Source: Flavobacteriaceae bacterium
Lineage (GTDB): Bacteria > Bacteroidota > Bacteroidia > Flavobacteriales > Flavobacteriaceae
DNA length: 64,000 nt
Direction of reading: 5' to 3'
Assembly: GCA_028279515.1 (NCBI GenBank)
Contig: JANQNQ010000009.1
Location: 1 to 64,000 of the forward strand
Of the stretch, positions 10,581-19,976 are shown one piece after another. Position 1 is the first letter of the stretch; every line of letters begins with the position of its first letter. The position numbers were made by a program, and so were the translations under genes. The notes beneath the pieces are model-generated. The model worked only from the letters and a program-made list of their open reading frames with translations, was not told where the DNA came from and did not search any database.

Positions 10581-13451
10581 TTATTTTTGATTTATTTTGT
10601 TTCCAGACCTAGTTTCTTGAATGGTTTTAATACCACGTGAGGTTTCTTTTTTGACTCTGATCAATTCACCTTCTTTACCGTATTCATAAGCAGTTTTATA
10701 ATTGTTTTCATCCAATTCTGCCATAAGTCTATATGTAATTGGGTCATAGACATAAGACTTCATGCTTCCGTTTACGGGGTGTAATCTTACATCATCAAAA
10801 AATACAGGGATGTTCGGGCTATTATTGACTAAGCGGATGTCTAAGGTCACCGTATTGATCGGAATTTGAAGCTGCCCGGCAATACGTTGCCAACCTTCGA
10901 TAATATTACCACTTGTAAAGAAGGAGACTGTGCTAATTTCTAAATCGTTGTTGTCAAAAAACTTGACTTGTAGCTCGGGCTGTTCATAGGTCTTGACCTG
11001 AACATTTAAATCTTCTTTTGCCCAAGCACTGATCCAATATGTTTCGCCAGGTTGTGGTTGGAAAGTGTAGCAATCGTAACACTCTTCTACAGGTACTGCA
11101 CATTCAATACCGGATTGTGAGAACAGATTAGATAATACAGTTACACCGGAAGATAAGGCAGAAAAATCAGCGTATCCATGATAATCGGCGCTTGCAAGAT
11201 TGTCCAAGCCATCCTCTGGGATACTTTCGTCAACGCCTATGGTTAACGGATCGTCTTCAAATAGATAATTTAAAGAGGTTCTTATACTCCCCACTACATT
11301 ATTGAGAGTGACAGGAGTGTTTGTGCTATTTGGATTTTGCTGTGCAACGACACCAGCACCATTCACATAATATTCATTATCTATGGCATAGACATACAGA
11401 TCGGTGTTATTTCTTAAGGTGTTGATCTCAGCTTTTAGGGCATCAACATCACTGGCTTGCGAGCCATCGGTGAATATCACCACCAGATCAGGATCGTATG
11501 TGTCAGGATTGTTATTGATTAGTGATATGGCACTGGCCCAATAGTCAGAGTTTCCATCTATACCAGATTGTCCTTCTCTATTACCATAGTTGTTAATCCA
11601 ATTATCGAATACAGGTTTTGTAGCTGAGGTGACTTTTTCGGGGCCAATGTGATCGGTTCTTTGATTGGTATCTTGGTTAGACATTCCTATGATCGAAATA
11701 TTAAGCCCGGAATCGAGTTGCGAATCAATGAACTGTTGTAAACCTGCACGTAGTTGAGAGGCTTCATCTTCGCTAATTGAGCCAGATTCATCAACGATCA
11801 CTGCCACTTCTTGGCATGGGTCACAGTCTAGAACATCAACTTGTAATGTGTCCTGTAAAACACAGCCCGAGTTTATATGCGTAATGCTAAGATTAATTGT
11901 ATAGACCCCTTCATCTATAAAATTGGTGCCTATAGAACCGGAGGTGTCAGTTTGATATACATTTTGGTTGGGGTCGGTAATTACCCAGGAAACGTCGTAT
12001 GGGCTATTGTCTGGATTTACAAAATCATAATAAAAGCAAAACTTCTCACCAATGCAATAGGAGTCCACAGGTATGCCGTTATCATTGATTCCACAACCTC
12101 CAGAGTTCGGTATAATATCTAGCTGCGCATTCCAGTCACAAGGGTTACAATTTTCTACAATAAGGGATTTTTGAAATGAACTTACACAACCGTTGCTTAA
12201 GAATACTGTTACATCAATACTATAGGTGTCTTCAAGTTGAAATATGAAATTCGGAAGACTAGATACGCTATTATAAATAGTACTACCAGAAGAATTAGAT
12301 ATCGAGAAATTCTGAGATAATATCTCTGATTCAGGAAACGCATTTGCAAATTCTAAACTAAAGCAATACTCAGTGTCAAGGCAATATTCATTGGCAGTTT
12401 CAGAATTAGAGCATTGATTGGTAATAATATCACTTATGGAGTATTGATTACAATCAATATTACAATTCTGTTCAATAGTAAAGCTTTGAGAAAACTCTGA
12501 AATGCAAGTATCATTGTAGGTAACCTCTAGTGATATATTATAGGTGCCATTGTTTAGATAAGTGTAGCTTGGAGACGCAAGACTTGAAGTATGTAATACG
12601 TTTACTCCATCGGTATTATAAAACACCCAGCTATAGGAATCAATTATTTGCGAATCGTCAGAATTAAAAACAAAGTTTATATTCTGATTGATGCATGTGG
12701 TATTAGTAGCAACGATATCACCCTGCACTTCAAAAAATTCTATTCCATCTATTAAAGAGTATAAATGTCCGTAAGCATTTGAACTTTGTTCTCCAACAAC
12801 ACCTTGTAAGATAAGTTCTTGGACTTCACTGACTGCCGTAAATTCCATATACTGTAATTCCCACTGAGGGAATTCAGTAATGAGAATATCGTCACTGTAT
12901 TTGACCTCGTCTCCGAAAGATAGTTTCCATCTTGTATAATCTTGAGGAAGGCTACTTTGATAAGATGTGCCATGACTTTGATAAAATTTTAAGGCATATT
13001 TTTTACCTACCTCTAAATTGGCAACGGTGACTTGAAAACTTTCACCAGCCTTAGATGCAGCACCTGCAAATACACCGCCATTGGGTGAGGGAATAATATT
13101 TTGCGAAAAAACAGTGCCTGAAGCTATATTAAGCGGGAATTTCCATGTGTCGGGTGTAACATTTACCGTCGACCAACCACTACAGCCAACTCCATCTTGT
13201 GATTGGCCATTTGGTATAACTTGACCAGCAATAGGTTCACAAGATTCAAAAGAGCCATCTATTCCTGAAGGAAAAGAATTATTACAATTATCGTTTGCGA
13301 TGCTTAAAGTTTCAGTTGTGACTTTAATTAAGTCGCTTTCTTTGTTTAAATAAGACCCTATTTCCTTATAGGTATAATTCTGTTGTGCCAGACCCAAATC
13401 GCTTGTAAATAAAAGGGTAAGTATTACTAGATATTTTAAGATATTTTTCAT
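10581..13451 (-). CDS. Secreted PKD/vWA protein with a terminal YD-repeat tail
   Basis: This is 956 residues with a signal peptide ending at LGLAQQ. Residues about 40-245 look like a carbohydrate-binding-type beta sandwich. Several Cys-rich PKD-like modules follow at 250-540. A von Willebrand A domain occupies about 545-745, with the MIDAS motif DESGS and a later FTDGS. A second beta sandwich (about 800-895, ending FFDDVRLHP) leads into a short YD segment, MKSYVYDPITYRLMAELD and YEYGKEGELIRVKKE, a stretch normally found at the C-terminal end of Bacteroidota SpvB/RHS-like scaffold proteins. The gene begins 3 bp after the stop of the 1889-residue scaffold gene. I infer that an ancestral single protein was split here and gained a vWA/PKD segment. 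The vWA domain suggests metal-dependent adhesion or assembly. Confidence 0.8.
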   Translation of the reverse strand: MKNILKYLVILTLLFTSDLGLAQQNYTYKEIGSYLNKESDLIKVTTETLSIANDNCNNSFPSGIDGSFESCEPIAGQVIPNGQSQDGVGCSGWSTVNVTPDTWKFPLNIASGTVFSQNIIPSPNGGVFAGAASKAGESFQVTVANLEVGKKYALKFYQSHGTSYQSSLPQDYTRWKLSFGDEVKYSDDILITEFPQWELQYMEFTAVSEVQELILQGVVGEQSSNAYGHLYSLIDGIEFFEVQGDIVATNTTCINQNINFVFNSDDSQIIDSYSWVFYNTDGVNVLHTSSLASPSYTYLNNGTYNISLEVTYNDTCISEFSQSFTIEQNCNIDCNQYSISDIITNQCSNSETANEYCLDTEYCFSLEFANAFPESEILSQNFSISNSSGSTIYNSVSSLPNFIFQLEDTYSIDVTVFLSNGCVSSFQKSLIVENCNPCDWNAQLDIIPNSGGCGINDNGIPVDSYCIGEKFCFYYDFVNPDNSPYDVSWVITDPNQNVYQTDTSGSIGTNFIDEGVYTINLSITHINSGCVLQDTLQVDVLDCDPCQEVAVIVDESGSISEDEASQLRAGLQQFIDSQLDSGLNISIIGMSNQDTNQRTDHIGPEKVTSATKPVFDNWINNYGNREGQSGIDGNSDYWASAISLINNNPDTYDPDLVVIFTDGSQASDVDALKAEINTLRNNTDLYVYAIDNEYYVNGAGVVAQQNPNSTNTPVTLNNVVGSIRTSLNYLFEDDPLTIGVDESIPEDGLDNLASADYHGYADFSALSSGVTVLSNLFSQSGIECAVPVEECYDCYTFQPQPGETYWISAWAKEDLNVQVKTYEQPELQVKFFDNNDLEISTVSFFTSGNIIEGWQRIAGQLQIPINTVTLDIRLVNNSPNIPVFFDDVRLHPVNGSMKSYVYDPITYRLMAELDENNYKTAYEYGKEGELIRVKKETSRGIKTIQETRSGNKINQK

Positions 13452-13454
13452 GAC

Positions 13455-16400
13455 TTAGTTCTTTTTTGCAAGCGTTAACGATTGCTCTGTTTTACTTTTT
13501 TGATTATTGTTTTCTTCAATATCATCACAGCTTATAATTTGTTGAGACATTTTTGCGTAGCTGCCAGGTTCGATCCTAAGACTATTTCTCCCACTATGGG
13601 CATGCTCATCAGTTACTGAAATAGGGTCTAGAACCGTATTTTTACTAAAGCTGAAGTGCTTTTTGTCATCACATTGATCAAAGTCATAATCTTCAAAACC
13701 ATCATAACCCAACTCTTTGTATTGGCTGTTGGAGCCTACGGCTATAGGAAGGTGATGGTTATATCCATAAACTGCTGAGGAGTAACGGTTAAGCGCATCT
13801 TTATTTTCAAGCTCCAAACCATATGGGCTATATTGGCTTACTTGAGAAGCAAACGTCCATTTTTGTTGTGCACTTATACCTGGTGTAGCAATACGTGTAT
13901 CGTCTAGATACCAGTGTGTGCCATTAAATTGGTAAAGTGGTTTAAAATTGGCGAAGAAACCTGTGTTTCTTGGTGTGGGATTATCAGCAAAGTTTCGACC
14001 TGTTAAGTAGGCAAAAGCACGGTTCGTGCGCCAATCTCCAAGTATGTTGTATATGTATGGATTATAAGAGGTGGCTTCGTTATTGTAATCAAATACCAAT
14101 TCGCCAGTTACCTCATCAAATTGCATTGGCGGCAATTGGCACTCACATTGGGCAGGCCATTGGTTATTGTACTCTGCAGCAGATGCGTTAACGATACGAT
14201 TTTTATCCCAGTCGTCTGTATCAAAGGTATTGCCATCAATTGCAGTGGTTCCGTTACCGATAGGGTTTTTCATACTTATTACCGACGCCATCGAAGCCAA
14301 TGGAAGGTTTCTATGTCCTGAACGAATAATCTTGAAAGTGCCATTTCCGCCTCCTAGATCTTCTGCTGAAATGCGTATTCCTTTATCATCAATTAGTTTA
14401 AATGAGCTATTGGTAACATCGGTGACCCAAGCTTTTATTGCTGAGTTACCACCTTGAATCCATAGTTCATCCCCAGGATGTAAATACTCCGATTCAATTA
14501 AACTGGCATTTGAATCCAGACTGAAATTTTCGCCGCTGACCGAATAATCCCAAGAGAGATCTAAGTTTTTAGCGGATTGATTCATGCCGCTATACGCCCA
14601 ATATGAAGGATAACTGAAGTTGTAGTAGTTGTCATCATATTCATTGATCGTCTTGGTAAGTAATACTTGTCCTGTGTTAGCGTCCCAAGCCAGATTTTTT
14701 GAAGAGACCTGTGCACCCACATCATACGCTATTTTTTCTCTCATAATACCAGAGGTATGAATGACCTTGGTTGTAGTAGCCATTTTAATTTGGGTATCAT
14801 GAATAGATACTTTTGGCAAGGGCGTTGGCACTATTATTATCGGGGGAATTAGAGGAACAGGTAACCCTTCGGTATTGAATTTAACGCCATATGTTTGGCT
14901 GATGGTTTTATTATCCCTAAAGTCGTTTATAACATCATAATCTACCCCAATCAGTTTTTCTGAAACATTACCTTGATCATCAATGGTGGTAACTACATTG
15001 TTGAGCTTTCCTTGATTAGGGTTATAATTGGTGTTTCCAATATCATTATTGTCATATATATAATCTACCCCAGAAATGTATTGCGTTTGACCCTCGGCAT
15101 AAATACGTCGGCTTTTCATTTTACCATTCATATCATTGGTATGAACCATATATCCCTGCGACAGTGTTAAATGGTTTCTCACTCTTAAGTTTAGCAAGCC
15201 AGCCAATGCCGAAGACTTATCGTATCGCGTAGTTAAAATGGTATTATCAACTATGGTAGGATAATCTAGGGAGGTGTAAAACTCGTTAATGATATGGCCT
15301 GAAGCATGTTTTTTTACTGCTAAGCGTTGCTCTTCTTTTGTGCCTTCATTCAGAATTCGTTCTCTAGACAGATTATTAACTTTTACTCTTGAATAGGTTA
15401 CTGTTGGAGAAGGAAAGAAGGATTCACCGAGCGGTTTTTCAACATAATTTTGCTCATCGACACCTAATAATAATCCAGGATTTGTTTTATCGTAATAGGG
15501 TTCAACAAAAGGGTTCTCTTTTGAACCTAAAGGCTCGTATGTGGCGACCCCTGATGAGAATCCGTCTTCAGAATCGTAACTATATTCTTGTCCGTAGTGT
15601 TGTAAATAATTTTCGTTGCCATCATTACCCGTCATCGCATCCCAGTTGTCATACATTTTGATGGTTTTTACACGCAGACCACCACCCATTTTCCGCTGCT
15701 TGGGATGCATCAATCGGATCCAAGATTTGTTTCTAATAAAGCGTCTGGCGATATTACGGTCTTTTAGTTGACCATTTGGACTTCTGAAGATGTCTAAAAC
15801 AGCAGGGATTGCTCCTAAAATTTCTATTACAATACCTTCTATGTCATCTACGTCTTCTTCGTTAGAGATGCTATATACCTTTCTGTTAAGATAGGTACGG
15901 CCATAGTTCCAGCCTGCTTTGGCAATAGGGTTAATAGTACCTTGTACTCCTTTACCGGCACTTATTTCCTTTATGGGCACCGAAGCATACTGCTCACCAT
16001 TAGAACTATAAAACCCGATGTCTTTGGCATCTATAAGCTGTTTATCCAAATGGAGGTACCCTGTTACAAAATCAAAATCACTATCGTTGATACCATTTGA
16101 GCTTCCTCCAGGTTTTGTCATATTTAGTAGAAACCTGAAGTAAATGGGGGAATCAACTAAATCACCTAGGTAATTCTCCCTAAAATAATTTCGCCTTTCT
16201 TCTTCTGTAGTGCCCGGTAAAACATCATCTAACTTGATATATAGATGGTTCGTTTTTCCATTTTTATATAATAGGTCATTGTTTGATTGATTTAATGGTG
16301 ATGTATTGGATGATAATGCAACAGCGCCAACACCAACGACCTTAAACATTTGTAGGGCCTTTTTGTTTTGGACATATCTATAATCGTCCGATTCCAATTC

Positions 16401-19124
16401 TAACTCTATCTTTCCACCAGATGGTAAGTTTATCGTGTTTAAAGACCAAGCACCGGCAAAATCGTTTTGTTGATCATTTGATTGAGATTGATCTACGTAG
16501 GGATATTGACTGTTAGTTAACGGTTGGTTTTCATTAATTAAGTTACAGCCAGCATCTGCTTGCATCGGCATGTAATTACCCCAAATATCATAGGCCTTTA
16601 TATTGTAATCCGGATTAAAGCTATTGTAGCCGAATGTATACGGTGTATACGCTCCCATATTAGAGCTTCGGTAGGTAAAGTATACCTTTTTAAGCGTTAG
16701 CTTCCCGTTATTATTTGGGTCACTATTGAAGTTGTTTTTTACGCCTTTGCATAATGAATAATCGTATTCAAAATGTGCAACTTTAATCGGTTCTGCATTA
16801 TCACCATTGGCATCATACTCTGGCTTGGCATACAGGGCAATTTTGTCAAGTTTCCACATTTTTGAGGGGGTAACTGCTGACCCACCGCCATTTTCATTAT
16901 CAACACCAACCGCATCATCTCTTTCAGATAAATGAAAGCGTGCTACATGTGTTTTTGTTTCAATTTTTTTAACGTAAACAATTTCTTTTTCGCCATAAAC
17001 ATAATTTCCCTTATCATCCTTTTCGCTAGAGCTTATTCCCTCATTGTAGTTGGCCTTGTTTTTGTCATAAGGAATGCGCCACTTATAAACATCGTTGTTC
17101 TTATTTTCATACGTAAAATGAGTGTATGCACCCAAATCATCAGGTGTTGGGCCATCACCTGTAAGGTCTTCGTAGTCTGAAGACAATACAGATGTCAGTA
17201 AATAAGTATGTGCGTAAGCTGGTGTCGTAATACGATTAAAATACTGGTCTCCAGAACGATTGTTATTGGCTGAATTGTCTGAATTTGGACTGTAGGACAC
17301 CAAACCTGTTTGACAATCATTGGATCTTCCGCTGACGTCAAATGTGGTTTCTTTTTTTGTAACATTATAGGCAGTTAACCCATAAATATATCTAGAACCA
17401 TCAGTTTTTAATATGTTAATTTCTGAAGTATGATGATCATGAAGTCCCGCTTTTGAGTAAGGGCTAAATTGTGTGTTAAAGCCATATAAAGTAGCTTCTT
17501 TTCGTGTGAGTTTTTGAATGCTCTGATTTCTGTTTACTCGCTCGGTTCTTTTCAAATAACTGGTAACAGGAATCGCTGTTTCTTGTCCCGATTGGTGGCT
17601 TTTGACCAATAAGTTTGCATCTAGATTTCTTGCAAAACGACTTCCCGAAATACTAAGCTTCATTGGGTCATAGCCTCCCAATTTTGTTTGAAACAAGTTT
17701 TCGTACTCATTATCTACATGAAAACCTCCTATAGTTTTAAAATAGGTGTTCTCGTAAGCAGGATTATTGCTGTCATAAATCTCTTTGAATTTTGGCAGAG
17801 CATGGTTACGCGTCTCCCAGCGCTTTGATCGACTCTCTAACGGGTTTACCTCTGCGTCAAAACCCCAATGCGTAGAGGACCCACCACCAAACTCTAGACC
17901 TAAACTGCCTGAAAAACTTTGATCCTTAGTGAATTTATCAAAAATATGACCTACTTGACCTTTGTAAGGCCTAAACATTCCTGCAACACCTTGTCCTTGA
18001 ATGCTATAAATATCATATGTATAATTTGTAATAGGAAGCGTTGTAGAGTATTGATTAAAGGTGCGATCCTTTTCTCTGTTAAAGTCTAAAACATCATTTT
18101 TTGAAGCTTTGATCGTATGCTCATACCCGTAAGCCTTTTCCGTTTTATATTTCTCACTGTCGTCAATGCCTTGCTTCGTTCTATAGCCGGTAAATTTGAC
18201 TCCTGGTTCAAAGCCATGAAAAGCACCTTCTAAATTCATAGAAAATGTATAAGAAGAAGATTTCATACCAACTCTTTTTGCAGGCGTAAAAGAAGCATCT
18301 ACAAATGAGATGGAACCTCCTGAAGATACCGAGACACTCTTTTCTTCGACCTCAATGCCATTCCATAGTGTTTGGGCATGTTGATCAATACGTTTTCTGC
18401 TCGCAGACATGGTTAAGTTGGTCAAACCCTTTCTGCTATCTAAACTGGTTCCCACGCTTGCAGACAACGTATTTTCTGTATTGTTGAGGAAAACACCCTT
18501 TTGATGAAATGAAACACTCGGAGAGACCGAAGTACCTTCAGAGTCTGAAGCACTCATATTGACCCCGACTGATAGATTTTCGGCGATTTGATAATTTAAG
18601 CCTCCCGTTAATGAAAAACCAAGGCCATTATAATTGTTGTACTTGATTCCGAACCCAACACTTGGTGATAACGCATCTCCTTCATTGACGCCGAAAATAG
18701 CTCCAAAGAGATTAAAATTAGCACCAACAGTAACGTTATCTTTCAGGTTGTTTTCATAGATCATTTCATCCCCTTGGAAATCATCAGGCAAGCCTCGTAC
18801 GTTTCTCGCTATTTGCCCCACATTTAAATTCCAGCCCAGTCCTACCCAAGACGCTTCTTGATCCATGGTGATACCTGATTGATATGCCAAATTCAGTGGA
18901 TAACCACCAACATCCATTATGGGAAGGTTGTAATTGAAATCCCCAGAAGATAAATTCACCATATCTGATGTACCAATTGGGGTAAATGAGTTAAACTCAG
19001 GTTGTGAAGGCCCGCTTGTCAGTGCAAAAAGCCCAATGGGCTGTATGGTGGTAATAATAAGTTGTATAGCCAAATAGCTGGCAATTACTTTTGATAATTT
19101 ACTGGTTCTTATTTTGTGAATCAT
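13455..19124 (-). CDS. Large RHS/SpvB-type scaffold protein
   Basis: This is 1889 residues. An N-terminal hydrophobic segment (ASYLAIQLIITTIQPIGLFAL) probably directs export. Residues 45-115 carry the typical opening of Bacteroidota RHS-associated proteins: LSSGDFNYNLPIMDVGGYPLNL, GITMDQEASWVGLGWNLNVG and RGLPDDFQGDE. A long beta-rich body with repeated Tyr/Asn/Gly strands follows. The C-terminus ends at GYDGFEDYDFD and HSGRNSLRIEPG, where related proteins usually continue into a carbohydrate-binding-like domain and YD repeat; here that continuation is in the next gene. It starts 3 bp after the small lipoprotein gene. By analogy with toxin-complex B components it may form a shell or surface scaffold. 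That role is inference, and no enzyme motif is seen. Confidence 0.8.
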   Translation of the reverse strand: MIHKIRTSKLSKVIASYLAIQLIITTIQPIGLFALTSGPSQPEFNSFTPIGTSDMVNLSSGDFNYNLPIMDVGGYPLNLAYQSGITMDQEASWVGLGWNLNVGQIARNVRGLPDDFQGDEMIYENNLKDNVTVGANFNLFGAIFGVNEGDALSPSVGFGIKYNNYNGLGFSLTGGLNYQIAENLSVGVNMSASDSEGTSVSPSVSFHQKGVFLNNTENTLSASVGTSLDSRKGLTNLTMSASRKRIDQHAQTLWNGIEVEEKSVSVSSGGSISFVDASFTPAKRVGMKSSSYTFSMNLEGAFHGFEPGVKFTGYRTKQGIDDSEKYKTEKAYGYEHTIKASKNDVLDFNREKDRTFNQYSTTLPITNYTYDIYSIQGQGVAGMFRPYKGQVGHIFDKFTKDQSFSGSLGLEFGGGSSTHWGFDAEVNPLESRSKRWETRNHALPKFKEIYDSNNPAYENTYFKTIGGFHVDNEYENLFQTKLGGYDPMKLSISGSRFARNLDANLLVKSHQSGQETAIPVTSYLKRTERVNRNQSIQKLTRKEATLYGFNTQFSPYSKAGLHDHHTSEINILKTDGSRYIYGLTAYNVTKKETTFDVSGRSNDCQTGLVSYSPNSDNSANNNRSGDQYFNRITTPAYAHTYLLTSVLSSDYEDLTGDGPTPDDLGAYTHFTYENKNNDVYKWRIPYDKNKANYNEGISSSEKDDKGNYVYGEKEIVYVKKIETKTHVARFHLSERDDAVGVDNENGGGSAVTPSKMWKLDKIALYAKPEYDANGDNAEPIKVAHFEYDYSLCKGVKNNFNSDPNNNGKLTLKKVYFTYRSSNMGAYTPYTFGYNSFNPDYNIKAYDIWGNYMPMQADAGCNLINENQPLTNSQYPYVDQSQSNDQQNDFAGAWSLNTINLPSGGKIELELESDDYRYVQNKKALQMFKVVGVGAVALSSNTSPLNQSNNDLLYKNGKTNHLYIKLDDVLPGTTEEERRNYFRENYLGDLVDSPIYFRFLLNMTKPGGSSNGINDSDFDFVTGYLHLDKQLIDAKDIGFYSSNGEQYASVPIKEISAGKGVQGTINPIAKAGWNYGRTYLNRKVYSISNEEDVDDIEGIVIEILGAIPAVLDIFRSPNGQLKDRNIARRFIRNKSWIRLMHPKQRKMGGGLRVKTIKMYDNWDAMTGNDGNENYLQHYGQEYSYDSEDGFSSGVATYEPLGSKENPFVEPYYDKTNPGLLLGVDEQNYVEKPLGESFFPSPTVTYSRVKVNNLSRERILNEGTKEEQRLAVKKHASGHIINEFYTSLDYPTIVDNTILTTRYDKSSALAGLLNLRVRNHLTLSQGYMVHTNDMNGKMKSRRIYAEGQTQYISGVDYIYDNNDIGNTNYNPNQGKLNNVVTTIDDQGNVSEKLIGVDYDVINDFRDNKTISQTYGVKFNTEGLPVPLIPPIIIVPTPLPKVSIHDTQIKMATTTKVIHTSGIMREKIAYDVGAQVSSKNLAWDANTGQVLLTKTINEYDDNYYNFSYPSYWAYSGMNQSAKNLDLSWDYSVSGENFSLDSNASLIESEYLHPGDELWIQGGNSAIKAWVTDVTNSSFKLIDDKGIRISAEDLGGGNGTFKIIRSGHRNLPLASMASVISMKNPIGNGTTAIDGNTFDTDDWDKNRIVNASAAEYNNQWPAQCECQLPPMQFDEVTGELVFDYNNEATSYNPYIYNILGDWRTNRAFAYLTGRNFADNPTPRNTGFFANFKPLYQFNGTHWYLDDTRIATPGISAQQKWTFASQVSQYSPYGLELENKDALNRYSSAVYGYNHHLPIAVGSNSQYKELGYDGFEDYDFDQCDDKKHFSFSKNTVLDPISVTDEHAHSGRNSLRIEPGSYAKMSQQIISCDDIEENNNQKSKTEQSLTLAKKN

Positions 19125-19127
19125 ATC

Positions 19128-19703
19128 TTATAGTTTAACTGGAACGTCTTGAAAATTGAACTTGAATAAGCCATTACCGAATAGTTGATCATTATAGACC
19201 AATTGTAGGTTTTCATCTGGATCTACATCAGTAAAGTAGAGAATGAGTTTTTTGTAGGGCGCAACTTTGAAGTTACGTTCAAAATGAGCGCCTGCACATG
19301 AGATGGTATCCTTACTTGAAGTCACTACCAAAAAATCATCTTCTATGTCAAAAGCCATATATTGTACACTTTCGTCATAGCTCTTATAGGTGTATTTATT
19401 TGCTAATAGATCGATGTTTTCGACATGCTGAAATTCAAACTCAATAATTCGATCCTTAGAATGTGTTCTAGAAACAGAATCTATTTTATTAAGATCTTCT
19501 CCTAGCGTTTTTTGCAGATAGTATTCTATGGGCACCTCAACAGCCGAGTAACCAATATCTTTAGTGAATTGGGTAATTCTGCTTGATTTCCAATTTTGCC
19601 TGTCAAGAGTAAAGTGTAAAGATTCTGTAGAGGTATCTTTATTTGAATGACATGAAAGCAGTAGAAAAAGAAAAGGTGTTAATGAGAAGGCAATTTTTTT
19701 CAT
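19128..19703 (-). CDS. Small lipoprotein of the RHS locus
   Basis: This encodes 191 residues with a lipoprotein signal ending in FLFLLLSC (lipidated Cys at 18), followed by Ser/His/Asn/Lys/Asp, which fits an outer-membrane lipoprotein. The mature part is mixed alpha/beta with no family I recognise. A single internal Cys sits in ISCAGAHF. The gene is 3 bp ahead of the 1889-residue scaffold gene, so it heads the RHS sub-operon after a 273-bp gap from the CHAT gene. A role as membrane anchor or chaperone for the scaffold is possible from context only. Confidence 0.75.
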   Translation of the reverse strand: MKKIAFSLTPFLFLLLSCHSNKDTSTESLHFTLDRQNWKSSRITQFTKDIGYSAVEVPIEYYLQKTLGEDLNKIDSVSRTHSKDRIIEFEFQHVENIDLLANKYTYKSYDESVQYMAFDIEDDFLVVTSSKDTISCAGAHFERNFKVAPYKKLILYFTDVDPDENLQLVYNDQLFGNGLFKFNFQDVPVKL

Positions 19704-19976
19704 TAAATGATTTTTAAAAAAAGAAACTTTGGAAAGAGCGTTTTTTGGCTCTTTTAATAGTTATTGACTTTTTTTAAAAATGTTACCTATATTTTTTTGA
19801 AAAAAAATTTTGAATTTAAATATTGAGACTCAATCTTAATGCATCCTGTTAGGATTGTTCTCAATAGGAAATTCTGTAATCACCTAATTATAAGATGGTT
19901 GTGAAGTTTTAATTTTCCCTGAAAGTATATTTGAGAAAGGAGGTAGGTTTAAGCGGCATTAAAGATTTTTTGAATC
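19704..19976 (-). promoter_or_regulatory. Leader/terminator region between CHAT and lipoprotein genes
   Basis: This is a 273-bp AT-rich gap inside the gene train. On the minus strand a hairpin with a perfect 7-bp stem (AAAGAGC at 19748-19754 pairing with GCTCTTT at 19733-19739, 8-nt A-rich loop) lies about 30 bp before the lipoprotein ATG and is followed by a T-rich tract. It could terminate the CHAT transcript or act as an attenuator. A short inverted repeat TTGAG-n-CTCAA also occurs near 19825. No confident promoter match was found. Confidence 0.4.
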
